Source of the DNA: Macrotrachela quadricornifera
Lineage: Eukaryota; Rotifera; Eurotatoria; Philodinida; Philodinidae
Reading direction: 5' to 3'
DNA length: 64,000 nt
Assembly (NCBI GenBank): GCA_022393335.1
Contig: JAJEKB010017789.1
Coordinates: 38,052-102,051, forward strand
Of this stretch, positions 1-14,100 are shown one piece after another. A program made the translations under genes and the position numbers. The notes under the pieces are model-generated. The model was not told the origin of the DNA. It did no database searches and saw only the letters and a list, made by a program, of their open reading frames with translations. The first letter of the stretch is position 1. Each line of letters starts with the position of its first letter.

Positions 1-1601
1 AGAATAAATAAAAAATTAAAATTTCTTTTCATATAAAATATTGGTAGGTAGACATAGAATAAATTAACGATTTATGGTTGTCATTTTTACGAATGTATTA
101 AGTATGAGTAAATATGAATGATTAATTATTCAAAGGTTGAATATATTGAATTTTATTTAGAGAAAATTGTTTTATTAGCCGTAGCAAAAAAAAAACAACA
201 CATAATATAAGCTAATCAAAGCCAATCAACGAAAATCATTATTTCTCATGAGAAATTTCTTTCTTTCTGTCCTTGTATTTATCTTTATAGAAAAAAAAAA
301 ACATATCTTTATATTGTTTATCACAAGTTTTTTTTAGATATTTCTTATAACATTTTAATAGATTTTTATGCTATAAATATGATATATTACATCCGATAGT
401 TTGAGAAAATTGGATGTCATTCTTTATCATTTGATTATAACGGCAAATCTTTCTGTCATTTGCTTATATTTTACAGACATTGTAATACAGTATCGTTAAT
501 CTCTTTTGATCCTAAACCTCAAGAGATATTTATAGGATATTTTTGTTTATTATAAAAAGTTATTTTATCCTATTCCACATGAAAATTCTTAATTAAAGAC
601 ATTAAAATATTTTTCTTAAACAATAAATTACTATGTGATAAAGCTTATAATTTAAACTTGAAAAAATAAATTTGTAGAATAATGGCATTTTATAAGCAAA
701 GCTGAATTAGAAAGTCTTAAATATATCGTTCTCTCACCTATGAAATATTTTCATGCATTGACACCGATATCAAAAATTTTTCTTACGTTAATGTAGCACG
801 TCGCCGTCGATTAGGTTCATTTGCATGTAACAATTGATGTTTGTCACGACATGGAGAAAAATTCGATGTATCTTCAGGATGTGGTATACTCTCTATATAG
901 TTTATAATAACTGAAATACACAACATTCATTCTTTATCTTACTTCTCTTTTCTCGTTTAGGCCACAACCAATAAGTCGTGGGTAATAGAATTAATACATA
1001 AAATGATAGAAAAAAATAATAAAATTTTCCGCCATTTTCATCATACTATAGATATAAATATCGAATATTTCTAATGATTTGAAAAATAATATAACTAACC
1101 TCAAATTTCATTCCAGGCATTATTCTCTTTTATTTATTTTCTTTAATAAAATATTTACTAGTAGAATATCATTAATTTTATTTTTGTTTTCATTTAATTA
1201 GTATTTAAAAAAAAATCAATCTGAAGAAGAAAAAAAAAAGAAAAGATGTTGTTCAATTAAAACACAAATATTTATTTGATTAATTTTATTTTTGTTAAAT
1301 AGGACTAAACCGAGTAAATTAAACAGAAAGCAACCACAAGAAAAAAAAAGCAAGCAGACAATGAAATGCACTAATCATTTGTATTTTTTTGTGTTTTTTT
1401 TTTTGTTCATTCTCATGAAAAAAACATCAATTGAATAGATTAAAAAAGAAATAGCATCACAACAACGACGGCAAAAATTGGACGTTTAGATGTTTGTATA
1501 CTTTTTGCAAAAAGACAAGATAAATATTAACAAAAATTCAAGAAAAAAAAATTTCGGTGTGTTTTTCTTTTGCCCACTGTGTATAAAATTGATAAATAAT
1601 T
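1..1601. other. Non-coding flank 3' of the myosin VI gene
   Basis: AT-rich DNA with many short A/T runs and no open frame that resembles a protein. The part next to 1602 must hold the 3' untranslated region of the minus-strand myosin gene. Several TTTATT strings (AATAAA on the minus strand) lie near 1130-1290, but none can be singled out as the poly(A) signal. Confidence 0.6.
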
Positions 1602-4600
1602 TTAGCGATAATTTTGAAGTAATTGAACAACATATTTCGAACTAATTTGTCCAAAATGTGAATTTAAATATTTTTGACCACCATGTTTAAGCCATTCTTG
1701 TTCAAAATCACTTTCAAGAATTTCTGCACCTTTTTTTGATGTTAAACCTGTTTCATCTAAACTTAATTCACACATATTCATATCATCAACACCAGCAACA
1801 AGCAGTACAGCTTCTTTATTTGGATGAATTTCCATTTGACGAGCAATCCATTTATCTAATCAAATTAAGAAATTTATTTCAAAATAATGATGATATATAT
1901 ATCTTATCTTACCATCAAAATGTGCATACCACCATCCTTTCTTTTTTTGTTCATGATTTGTATCTCGATTTTGATCATTAGGACGAACAAATGGAATACG
2001 AAAATAACGTTGTTCTGATCCTTTAACATTACCACCTTTAGTTGAATTAACAGTTGTTGCTGATGATACACCTTTTTTTATTGCTCCACCTGATGCTGAT
2101 GCACTACCAGTCATCGATTGTGGAACAACTTTTAAATATAAAATTTTATTAAATTAAAATTAGATATTGTGTATTTTTAATAACAATTTTTAAGATGTAT
2201 AATTTATTCTTTCTATATAATCAATTAGTTATCGATTGAAATATTCTCCTTTTCTTTTAATAGAAAATCAATTTCTTTTGAAAATAGACGATTTGACTTT
2301 ACTCTATGTTCATACATTATAATTAGTTAAACTTACCATTATTTAAAATATCATTTGGAGCACGTTCTTCATCAGCATCATCTAATTTTTCATCTAAAGC
2401 TGATGGATTTTTTCCTTTTCGATTTTTTGATTTCCATGCATGATAAACTTTTAAACGTCTATGAAATTCTTCTTTACATGCTTCAAGTAATTCCACATCT
2501 ATTTTAAATATAAATGAATGAAAAAGAAATTTTGATTTTTTCATATACGATTTATTTATTTACCACATGATGTATTAATTAAATCACGTAATTGTGCATA
2601 TGTATGTTTACTTAAATCATGTTTTTGATTAACAATAGGGCGACGTGTTCGTTGTAAATGTGGTAAATCAGCTTCTCCACCTGTTTCTATAGCCAAACGT
2701 CGTGCTAATTCATAATCACGACGTTCACGTTCATTCAATTCAGCTAAACGTGCTTCTTCATCAGATTCTTTTGCTTGACGTTCTTTCTATAAAAAAAAAA
2801 GATTTTCTTATGTATTATTAATTAATAATACTCTTATTTTCGTTCTTACTTGACGTTTTGTTTCTTCAGCAGCGAGTTTACCTTTAACTTGTTCTTCTTC
2901 TTTCTGACGTTGAGCAATAGCTGTACGTCTAATATCAAAATAATTGAATAGAAAATTAAAAAGAAAAAGAAATTCATACTGTCGAAATTCTTCTTTTTCT
3001 TGTTCTAAACGTTGTTCTTCAACAAGCTTTTTCTTTTTTTCACGTTCAAGTTCCTCCTGAATATTTCATATTTTTTTAATATTTATTTTAAAAAACCTTA
3101 GAAGTTGTTCTTTTACTTGAATTTTTTTTAAACGTTCTGCTTCTTCTTTTATTTCTTGTTCAGCAAGAGCTTGTTTTAACCGACGAAATTCATGATCAAT
3201 CGATGTAACTAGATCATTATATGCTTTTTCAATTTGTGTTGAATTTATAGATGTATTCTAAATAGAGAATTCAATTTTGTACAATTGTCATTTTACTAAT
3301 GGATATTTAGTTTTAGAGATTTTTAAATGTATTGCTAATAGAAAAGAAATTCACAACTGAATCAAAATTAATCTGATGTATATCAAATCTTACATTTCTA
3401 AACTTAAATAGATTTTTTTTACATGCTATATGTTGAATATAAGTTTTGTATATTCTATTATTTTATTTTGATACATATCAAAAGAAACTCACTGTAATTT
3501 CATTGATTAATTTATCAAATCGTTGTCTTAGTTGTTGTACTGGTTTAGACACTTGTTCTTTATTAACTTTCATTTGTCCAACAATTTTCTCCATATTAGC
3601 AACTTGTTCATTTAATGCTTTAACTTTAACTAAACCTCGAATTCTAACATAAAAATAAAATCAAACAAATATTAATAAATATATTTTTAAAGATTTATAT
3701 ATTTACCGTGGTGCATAACGTTTATAAACTAAATGCATACGAACACGACTTTGAATATCAATCAAACATTGACGTCGATAAAGTATTTTATTTTTAACTA
3801 AATTATAAAAAGAAATATTTAAAAATTGAAATTTTATTTTATTAATTTACGTTTAATAACAGATAAAGCACACCATTGAGCTTTTTTCCATCGTGTTAAT
3901 AAAAGCCATTTTTTCACTTTTGATATAAGCATAGCTAAATTCTTTGGATCAGATTTCATAATTTCATCAAATTCAGCAAATTTTCCCGGACGAAAAAAAA
4001 CTTTTGTTAAACCAAATTTAAAATCTGTATCACGAAGATTTAAAGCTTTAAATAAAGCTTTACAAAAAAGACGTGGATCAAGTCGTGATAATTCTTTTGG
4101 TAAATAGGATTTATACATTGCATATAAATCAGCAAATTGTGTACGTGATGGAAAACCTTGTTGCATTAAATCTAACACTGATACCATACCTATTTTAAAA
4201 AATAAAATGAAAATATTTAATTAATTACANNNNNNNNNNNNNNNNNNNNNNNNNNNNNNNNNNNNNNNNNNNNNNNNNNNNNNNNNNNNNNNNNNNNNNN
4301 NNNNNNNNNNNNNNNNNNNNNNNNNNNNNNNNNNNNNNNNNNNNNNNNNNNNNNNNNNNNNNNNNNNNNNNNNNNNNNNNNNNNNNNNNNNNNNNNNNNN
4401 NNNNNNNNNNNNNNNNNNNNNNNNNNNNNNNNNNNNNNNNNNNNNNNNNNNNNNNNNNNNNNNNNNNNNNNNNNNNNNNNNNNNNNNNNNNNNNNNNNNN
4501 NNNNNNNNNNNNNNNNNNNNNNNNNNNNNNNNNNNNNNNNNNNNNNNNNNNNNNNNNNNNNNNNNNNNNNNNNNNNNNNNNNNNNNNNNNNNNNNNNNNN

Positions 4601-7600
4601 NNNNNNNNNNNNNNNNNNNNNNNNNNNNNCTACTCTCGACTGATTAGATTTTCTTACATGTTCTCGAGTGCAATAGAAGTTTTGATTGCATATATTAAGA
4701 CTGAACTTTTCAGACAACGTCAAATACTTCCGCAAGTGTCAAGTATAATGTATATTTCTCAAGCTAAATCATAACCTTTGTATAATTATTGTGATATTTC
4801 ATTGAAAAATGAATATTTAAACGCCCAGAACATATAGAAGAGCATTTTTTTTCAATTTTTATACTTTAAATATCCTTTTTTTTGTACAATTGTAGATTAA
4901 TTTCTATAAATAAGAATGTCCTCAAATGTTTATCTATGTAAATTCTTTCAAAGTACTACATACTTTCTCCGTATTTCTCTCTTACGAAACAATATATAAT
5001 AGTATCTCAACGTACAAAGTAATACATTGAACCTTTTAAAGTATAAACTATACTGGATTAACTTGTGTCCTTCATTTTTAAAGTTCTTCTATGTTAATAA
5101 GTATTACGTCTTTTCTTTCAATTAAAATTCTATTGCATAAAAATGTTAAACATACAAATCTATCAATGTTAAAGGTTTTCATTTATAAAACATTATTTAT
5201 CATCTCGTCGTTAGGTTAAACAATCACAAGCCTGGTATTTTTTTAAAGCCAACATTTTCACTTTCACATATTTTTCAACATGCTCATACAAAACATACAA
5301 TTATACACACATAAATGTGTTTAAAAACAAAACTTTGGCCCTTACCAGGCTCCTGTTTAATTTAAAATAAAGAAGAAAACGAAGAAGATAAACAAAATCA
5401 AACTACAAACAACTTACCAATACAATCTTGATTATCAATATAACTAATTTTTTTTAAACCAAGACCTTCTTTTTCATATAATAATTGTTCTTCTTTAAGT
5501 ATGCGTTCATTAAAAAATTGTTGTAATTTTTCATTACAATAACTAAATAAAAAATAAAAAATATTTTTTCATAATTAATATAAATTTTTATTTTCCATAC
5601 TTTATACAGAATTGTTCAAAAGAATTTATAGGAAAATATTCAAAACCAGCAATATCAAGAATACCAATGTATGATACAGTTTGACTAAATGGTATAGATT
5701 TATTAACAAAAGAAACAATTTGATCAAATAATCGAACATATATTGCTTTAGCTAATGCATCACGTGCATTTTGAGCTTCATGAACTTTTAATGGAACACT
5801 ATTTGAGAGAAATGAATAGTTTTAATTTAATTTTAAAAAAATATTATACTAACGGAATAACAGTTCCTTTACTACTACTTGTTGTTTTTGTCATTAAAAT
5901 TCTTGTTACTAACGCATTACGTAAATCACGTTGTTCAAGACCCAGCATTTCAGCTGTTATTTTTAATGATTCTTCAGTTTTTGGTGTTATTTTACAACCA
6001 CCTTTTGTACTTTCTGGATCATCTTCAAAATTTATATTTCCAAGATGTAAAACAGCTGCAACAGTACGATAAATATCAAATTTATCGGCTTTAGTTAAAC
6101 CCATTTGATCCATTGATTGATCACATTCATTAAAATCATTAACATCATCTAATTGTGGATCACGTAATGCACCTTTAGATGCAAACTAAAAGACAATAGA
6201 AATTTTGATTGATTTTCATTTTTTAATAAAAAAAAAACAGAACAACAGTAAAAACACTGAAGACAACAGAAAAATCTTACATCAACAAAATTTTTCTATC
6301 AAAAAATAAAATTTTTGATTTATTTAATGAATAAAAAACCTAAACTTACATCTCGACTTAGACGATTTTTTGGTAAATTTTTTTCTGTTTGTTTATTGCA
6401 AAAATATTGTGTACAACCACGATTAAGATACTAATATAGCATAAAAAAAAATAAAAAATAAAATAGGACTTATTTTTAAAATATACAAACATGAAAACTA
6501 TCCGGTGATGAAAGTCGTAATTCACATCGAATACTTTCAGGTGCGCCAGCACATAAACGATAAAATATATGATAATTTCTTTCATCTTTTGATTGAACAC
6601 ATATACGAGATTTTTCAAGTAAATAATGAGATATAAAACCACCGGTAACACGATGCTAGAAAAATAATATATTTCATTGTTTAATTAAAAAGAATATATT
6701 TTTTTAAATACTTTATCATTAAAATGAACTTCAATAAATTTACCAAAACGACTTGAATTATTATTACGAGTTGTTTTAGCTATAATACAATTTTATTTTT
6801 ACTTTACACTTAAAAAATAATATAAAAAGAATTTTTATTTACCATTGCCAAATGCTTCTAATAATGGGTTAGCTAAAATAAAAACAGATATTTAAAAAAA
6901 AAAGAAAGAAATTTTCTTGTATTCTTTTATTTACATTTATTTATACGATCTTCAATATGACCATTATGTGCACCATATGATTCTGTTAAATATTGTAAAA
7001 CATATTTAGCTGATTCAGTTTTACCTGAATACAAAGAAATAAATATTACCATTAAAAAAACATTTATTCTACAAACCAGCTCCTGATTCGCCTGATATTA
7101 TTATCGATTGACTTCGTCTAACAGTACGCATATCACGATATGCTTTGTCGCCTTAAAACAAAAATACATATATTCACAAATGTAATTATTATTTGACCTG
7201 AACAAAAAAAACCTTGGCTGAAATTGTTACGTTTTCTTTTGTTATTGTAAAGAAAATTTTCATTTCTATGTCATATACCTGTTTGACTTTCAATAATCTT
7301 TAATGAAGATTTTTTTTTTACTTCTTCACACCTATGTATACTCTTTTGGCAGATTAAGCGAAAAAAAATGTCGAATAATCCTCGATTCGATTTTCATCAT
7401 GTTATGATTCTTATAAAAATCACATAATAAAGATAGATATGATTGTATATCAGTCACTCAATAGTCTTACATACAATACAAGCATAGTCATTTGATCATT
7501 TTATTTGATGAAATATGATCGAATGAACTATTAATCTTGACAATTGTTAAATTTTGTACCATCATAAATGTTAACTCGATAGATAGTCTTTCATATGATA

Positions 7601-8234
7601 TGTGAAAGGAATTGATGGGACGTTTCAATGGTTTACTTTTCTATATTTTTTTTATAAAATTTAGTAAACTTACCAATTGCATAAACATGTGGTGGCAGAA
7701 CACCAAGTGATTTTCCATTATAACGTTTAATTGTTTCAATAGAATAAAGATCTTTTAAGTCTTTATAAGGATTAATTGCAATTAAAATGTTTGCCACATA
7801 TGTCTAAAAGATAAAATTAATTAAAAAAACAATTATTTTGTTTTTTTGTCTATTTTTTTTTAATACATAAATAAGATCTTTTTTATAACGACGACGAACA
7901 TTATTTAATAATGTTCCTTCATTCAGATACATAAGTGCACCTTAGAATAAAAAAAAAAATTATTTAAAAATTCTAAAAAAAATAAATACGAACAATTATC
8001 ATCAACATCTTTATCATATTCTTCCGCTTGAAATACCGAATCATATGATACAACTAATTTCTATAAGAAAATAATTATTTGTTATTTTTTTGTTAATGAT
8101 TATTTTCAAACCTTTCTACTATCATTTAATTGAACAGTAATATTATCTGAACCAATATCACTTATTTTTCCAAGAAGGAAACCATGTTCATTATCTCGCA
8201 CCCAAACTGGTTTATTATCATTGAGTGCTAACAT
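1602..8234 (-). CDS. Myo6: Unconventional myosin VI heavy chain (24 exons visible, middle of motor domain lost in gap)
   Basis: This is the minus-end-directed actin motor of endocytosis and vesicle transport. Translation starts at 8234 ([12 protein letters not shown]). Minus-strand exons encode the P-loop GESGAGKT (across the 7077/7024 junction), switch [11 protein letters not shown] (6712-6779), switch [10 protein letters not shown] (5601-5798), then a block ending DNQDCI at 5418. Coding resumes at 4189 with [16 protein letters not shown], the converter and the myosin-VI-specific insert 2 ([13 protein letters not shown]). An IQ-type segment (3707-3797), a charged helical tail (2564-3643), the conserved stretch [17 protein letters not shown] and the cargo-binding domain with WWYAHFDD (1913-1940) follow. 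Stop is at 1602-1604. Visible coding is 1573 nt before and 1753 nt after the hole. By comparison with animal myosin VI (about 1,250-1,300 aa), roughly 165 residues are missing there. A 15-nt exon lies at 6281-6295. The unique insert and tail make the family call secure. Confidence 0.95.
4230..4629. other. Assembly gap of 400 N
   Basis: A run of exactly 400 undetermined bases inside the myosin VI gene. The coding on its two sides is not contiguous, so the real missing sequence must hold one or more motor-domain exons. A round length suggests an estimated or fixed gap size, though the sequence cannot prove this. Confidence 0.99.
4630..5417. other. Non-coding stretch between the gap and the myosin VI exon ending at 5418
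   Basis: About 790 bases with no minus-strand frame resembling the missing myosin motor segment. The donor of the upstream exon sits at 5416-5417 (GTAAGTTG on the minus strand), so this is the start of a long intron that runs into the gap. The many other introns of the gene are mostly below 80 nt. Confidence 0.7.
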
Positions 8235-8999
8235 ATTGAAGATTCGAAATAGCTACAATTTTGACTATACAATAAAATATCTATAATATATTGAATGTCG
8301 AAGTAAGAAAAGAAGTAAATATTGATCGAACGAGAGTAAAACACGCCCGACTGGTATCTGAGTAAACATCTCATCATTAGACTTTTTTTTCTAGTCGTGA
8401 CACTTATAACTTTATTTTATTGGTGAATATATATTAACTAATCAATGAAAATAAAATAAAATAAATTATTTTTGAATATTTTTCAATTTGTTGTATTGTC
8501 AAAAATCTTTTTTTTATGTTTTTATTTATAATTATTTTTAGTTTGCTAGTACATAAAATTCCATTGATTGTGGCGCTTAATCGAATTAAATTTCTCGTAT
8601 TCAAAAGTTATTCTTTGATTAATTGAATTTTAATGATGCATGAGTTATCGACAGCTGCGAATGAAAAAGGTATTGTTGTTTTTCTTTAATAGAAAAATAA
8701 TTATATAATTTATCTAAAAGTACAATATGAAAAACAGCACCAGCAGTTATTTTTAATCAAACACCGCCCAGTTGATGTTAGTTCAGAAATAGAAAGATAT
8801 GGTATTCTAAAATATATTAGAAATATTAAAATTGGGTTATGGTGATGGGCAGAATTTAAATATTAATCGAGATGCTCTTTTGCAATTGTGAGTTTTAAGA
8901 GCGATAAAATATAGGAAATATAGTTGAATATAATTGAAAGAAATAATTATTTTACTTTAAATAGAGAATTCTGTGCGAAATGAAGAAAAGAAAGGATTA
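8235..8999. promoter_or_regulatory. Divergent upstream region between myosin VI and the SLC41 gene
   Basis: The two genes are transcribed away from each other, so this ~765-base stretch should carry both promoters and 5' UTRs. No clear core promoter motif can be singled out in such AT-rich DNA. Short stretches between 8630 and 8890 look codon-like, for example an ATG at 8633 followed by 12 codons and a GT, and an open stretch reading HRPVDVSSEIERYG near 8780. They could be 5' exons of the SLC41 gene, but I could not join them in phase. Confidence 0.4.
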
Positions 9000-11169
9000 A
9001 TGCTTATATATGATAATGATCATGAAAAATGGTATATTATGGCAAGTCAAGTTTTTCTTCCATTTATGATTGCTGGATTTGGTATGGTTGCTGCTGGACT
9101 TGTACTTGATCGTGTCAAGGTATTTACTGAAATATTGAATATGATTATGCAATATGACAAATCAAATAAATTGAATTGATTATATAGAGAATTTGATAAT
9201 GATGATTGGTACAATATTCAAAAATATGGAAATAATTATACTAATATAATTTGTCTGAATGAATAATTTCTTTCTGTGATACTTAATATGTGTAAACAAG
9301 AACATACCAGTATTTGATGTTAATTAAAAAGGATGAAGAATGCGCAAGGAGACACGTATCACATTCTATGAATACATGTAACTTGAAAAAACATTTTAAT
9401 TAGGATTTATAATATGTAAAGAAATCCTAATAGATAAAGATATTTACTAAAGAAGTTCTTCTAGTAATTTAAATGATCAGAAGCCATATAGTAGGACTCG
9501 TGAAGCTTAAAATGAAAAAATTCTTTATAAAATTGAATATTTTCATCTAAATTATTCATTTCAATGACAGCACTAAAATTTGTATGTTTAGGAATTGAAT
9601 ATATTCAAAGAAATAACAGAAATTTATATACTTGTTCCATCTTTACTTGGTTTAAAAGGTAATTTAGAAATGACATTAGCATCTCGTCTATCTACACAAG
9701 TATGCTTATCGATATTTAATTTCGTAAATTTTTTTTTTAAATTCTTTTAAACACTAGGCAAATATTGGAAATATGGATAAGAAGAAGGAACTTAAAAGTC
9801 TGATTATTGGAAATATAGCTTTAATACAATTACAAGCTATTGTTGTTGGTTTTCTTGCTTCTATTGTATCACTGGCTATGGGTTGGGTACCACAAGGTCG
9901 TTTTAATATTCAACATGCTCTTGTTCTGTGTAGTAGTAGTGTTTTAACAGCATCACTTACTTCATTAGCATTAGGTAAGTAGAAATCATTGTAATTCATT
10001 CTAAAAACTATGGAAAAATTATTGATTATTTAGCTACAATTATGATCATAGTTATTGTCTTATCTCATAAATGTAAAATAAATCCAGATAATATCGCTAC
10101 GCCGATAGCTGCATCGCTTGGTGATCTGACAACTCTTGCCATTTTAGCTGGTACTGGTGGTTTTTTATTTCGAATTATTGGTATATAAAATTTTGTAATA
10201 TTTTGTATTCATATTCTTTATTTGAATATACTTAGATAATTATGTATGGTTACCAATAATAATAACAATTTTCTTTTTAATTTTAATACCAATTTGGATT
10301 CTGATTACTGCTCGAAATGAATATGTTAACGATGTACTCATCTATGGATGGTAATTGAGGACATTCATATAAAAACTTTTATTAAAAAATTAATCCTTTA
10401 GGTCTCCAATAATAGCTGCAATGTTTATTTCAAGGTGAGTTTTTATAATTATGTAATAATTGTTTATTACAGTTTGATTTAGTGCGGGTGGTTTAATACT
10501 TGATTTTGCTGTTCAAAAACTTCCGGGTGTAACTCTTCTTCAACCTGTAGTAAATGGTAAAGAATAGATTTTTTTTTATTAAAAAAAATAAATTATTTGT
10601 TAATAGGTGTTGGCGGTAATCTTGCAGCGATACAAGCTAGTCGACTTTCTACTGCACTTCATCGAGAAGGCAAACCAGGAGAGTTTAGAAACCAAGAAGA
10701 ATATTATGCTTCAACAATTTGTCCAAATCCAACTAAAGTTTTTTGTTCAAAACGTATGAATATATCGTTGTATTTTAAGAAATTATTTCGATACATTTAT
10801 AAATTTTTTCAGATAATGCTTCATCAACAACACGTGTTTTATTATTTATGGTTATACCAGGTCATTTAACATTTGTTTTTATTATTTGGCGATTAGCAGC
10901 TGATCATATTCAACTTTCATTTCTTTTTATTTGTCTCTATCTCATAGCAGCACTTATTCAAGTAAAACTTTTGTATATTAATAAAATAAAATTTAGTTCC
11001 ATTTTTTTTTCAATAGGTAGCTATTCTTCTCTATATTGCTCAATGGATGGTAGCTTTTGTTTGGCGTTTACATCAAGATCCAGACAATGTATGCATACCT
11101 TATTTAACATCTATTGGAGATCTTCTTGGTACTGCTTTGCTGACATGTGTTTTTTTACTCCTTCTCTAA
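9000..11169 (+). CDS. SLC41-type (MgtE-like) magnesium transporter, 10 exons
   Basis: A membrane transporter of the SLC41/MgtE family, which moves Mg2+ across the plasma or organelle membrane. Exons: (8967)9000-9119, 9592-9699, 9758-9974, 10034-10180, 10236-10350, 10402-10434, 10483-10556, 10607-10753, 10813-10961, 11017-11169, all in phase. Both internal repeats typical of SLC41 are visible. Repeat 1 has [33 protein letters not shown] and [19 protein letters not shown]. Repeat 2 has [19 protein letters not shown] and [15 protein letters not shown]. The GxxGN-LE/AA and PI/SxGDLxT/GT signatures match the family's pore-lining segments. The first in-frame ATG is at 9000, just before a membrane segment ([20 protein letters not shown]). 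The frame is open upstream to 8961 with an AG at 8965-8966, so a further N-terminal exon may exist. Visible length is about 420 aa against roughly 500 in animal SLC41, consistent with a missing N-terminal tail. Confidence 0.9.
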
Positions 11170-14100
11170 ACAGTTTATTTGTACAGATGCAAGAATGAAA
11201 TTAATTCTTGTTATTCGTTTATTTTTATGGATTTTGATGAATTATATTTATTTACATATTTATTATAAATTTTATTAAGGATATTGGAATGAATAAAAAG
11301 GGATATTGGTGTTTGTTTTATTGAATTCATTTTCACATATATGACATGATAGTTTGTTTCCAGAGATGAATATCGTTAAAAAAAGTTTAAGTTTTGTGAT
11401 CTACAAGAAAGAATTAATTCAAACTTCTCTAATATTTTCAAAACGTTGAACAGATTAATGCATAGATGATTTTTAAAGTATTTTCTAGCAATTGAATCTT
11501 TAATCATCATAAGAAAATGAAAAAAACTAATCATTAAAAAAGCTACATTTTCTATGGATTCCGACTATAAATTCGTTGTTGTTCATATAATAGAATATGA
11601 ATTATGACCTATAAAATTGACTGTGAAGCATCACTATGATGAAATGTACATATACGAATGTTTAATATTAACATTCAATCCATTATTTATTCGTATAATC
11701 ATGTGTACATATAATGATGGTAATTATTAGTCATAGTAGTAACAGTACCAATAGTAAATATTCAATCATAATACATTTATGAATCAAAGAAAGAAAAAAT
11801 GCTGAAAGGAATATTTTCTTGTTATATTGTTCGAGTTAAAATAAAGATGGTAATAACAACTGATGCATTTATATATAACGACGAGAAAAAAATGATCTTT
11901 ACATTGTATTATTCACTTATATGAAGTAAAGAAACTTTTAAACGAATGATAGTACGCGATATTTCACAGCATTCTACCTTCATTAACTAGAGACATATCC
12001 TTTTTGATTGTTTAGAATTTTCTTAAGTTTTCGATACTATCTGGCGAGTCAGACAATGTTTATACGTAAAATGGAAAATAAAATAACGAAACTCTAGTCA
12101 TCTACCCAAATTGTATTATTTGAGATTCAAGAATGATGATAACGGTATTTGTGTTCTTAAAATAAAACTTTAATAGTGAGTAAATACTAACAACTGAACT
12201 AGAAGCACCGAAATGAGGAAAAAATGTATTTAAGAGCAAGAGGACGAGAAAAAGAAAGAACCCAATTTATTTGCTATATGTAAAGAGGAAAAGGAACAGG
12301 AAGACCAATGAATAGAGGACAAATACATTGAACAAAAGCACGTTTATGGGAGCATAATGTCATCTATTGACGCTAACTAATTTGAATAAAACATGCTAGA
12401 ATGCAAAAAACATAATTGTCTAGATAGAGGCAATAAAAAACATTGCACATATATTCTCATTACAAAGGTTATAGCAGCTAAAGAGACTTAAAAACTAGTA
12501 TTCATATTCATAATAAAGAAATGCATTTTCAACAAAAATTACTCCTTGAAATCTGAGAATGTTCATAATAAGGTATCGATGATAGAAAACTATTTACCAA
12601 TAGAAGTTTTACTGTGTAAAATGTGTGTTGAAAAGGCACTTAAATGTAATTGCACAGTCTCATTCACCATATCGCAAAGCATTAAAATGGTTAATATACG
12701 TGAAAAAGATAATCTTTAATCTATAATAAGTCACTTTTCTAATGTTTACTTCACTGACTTGTTCTCATGGAAGACATTACAGACATAATGAATACGAATT
12801 TGACATGGATTCAGTCGTTTACAATACAACATTATGTAAAAGTCTCTGGAAGCATCTAAGTAATTGATAATACTGATACAAAATTATCATGTTAGATGCC
12901 ACTGGTATTGTCAATCAGTTAATTGATGATATAAATACTTATGATTACAACAAAAATAAACCAGATCAAGAAGGAATATATGAACGCTTGTAGTCATGTA
13001 CTTTTATGTCATTATTTTATTCATATTTTTGAGAATTACATATTAATTTGTAAAATAAGAGAAATCTATTATTTTTTGGACAGAATCATTTATTTTTTTC
13101 TTTCTATTCTTTAATTCGATCATGACTTATTTCACTATGTATGTAATACTAATTCTCGCATGTATAATACAGTTATAAGTATTCGAAATGAATTACATAT
13201 CAAAAGTGGAGGTAGTCGAAATTAATTAATTCATTCAATTATTATAACGATACATGCAATTTCAATGTGCTTGTATCGTTACAACTCTTCAAAAAAAAAG
13301 ATGACTTATTGAATCTTCAAGATTTCTAAACTTCAATAATATTTTCTGAACCTTTTAAATTTTTAGTCAAAAAGTTTAGATTCTAAAAAAGTTTTAGCCA
13401 GAACTCAAAATATTTAGTATGTCGTTTTTTTTTAGAAAGTGCCGAATATTTAATACAAGGAAGTTTTACGAAAGAATATTGTTTTGAAGAATCTTTTTTA
13501 GGATGCTGCTATTAGATGCCGTCTAGGTCTCTTAAAATAATTGTGGTTGAAAATAGATTTGACGAAAAAATAATGAAACAATTTTTAATTTTTTTATTAA
13601 TAGTGGCACAGTTCTACAAATAATGCGTCATCATATTCAAATGTATTCAGTTAGAATCTTTCTTAGTTTCTAACGATAGATTTTGCACTTGAAAAGCATT
13701 TCAATGCCATAGCATTATATCTTCTGTCCTGTCCAATTCTAAATAAAAAAGATTTTAGATGATTACAAACTTGAAACCCTTTCTAGTTCCGTGGGAAAAA
13801 GATGTTGCATCAAACCAATTTTGAACAACTTCACAAAAGCTTTCGTACAAAAGATTTTGTGCTAAATCTTTTCAGCAAATTGAAACAAGGATTTCACATA
13901 TAATGATTTGTACTAACCCATTTTTCACTCCCCATTGAACTATTAATTTATATTGAAATAAAATCTATTCTTGAAATTACTTGTTAAGTTAATCTGAAGA
14001 AAGATGACAAATTAGTTTCTTTATAAAATAAAACTGACTCATGACTTTTATATAGAAATTAATCTATAATGGACAACAGATTTATTTAATCTATACAGTT

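Noticed and set aside
1736..1981. Plus-strand frames overlapping myosin VI exons (also 5755-6094)
   Set aside because: They are antisense shadows of myosin VI exons.
4217..4735. Minus-strand 172-codon open frame across the gap
   Set aside because: It is open only because undetermined bases cannot form stops; the real codons at either end do not match myosin VI.
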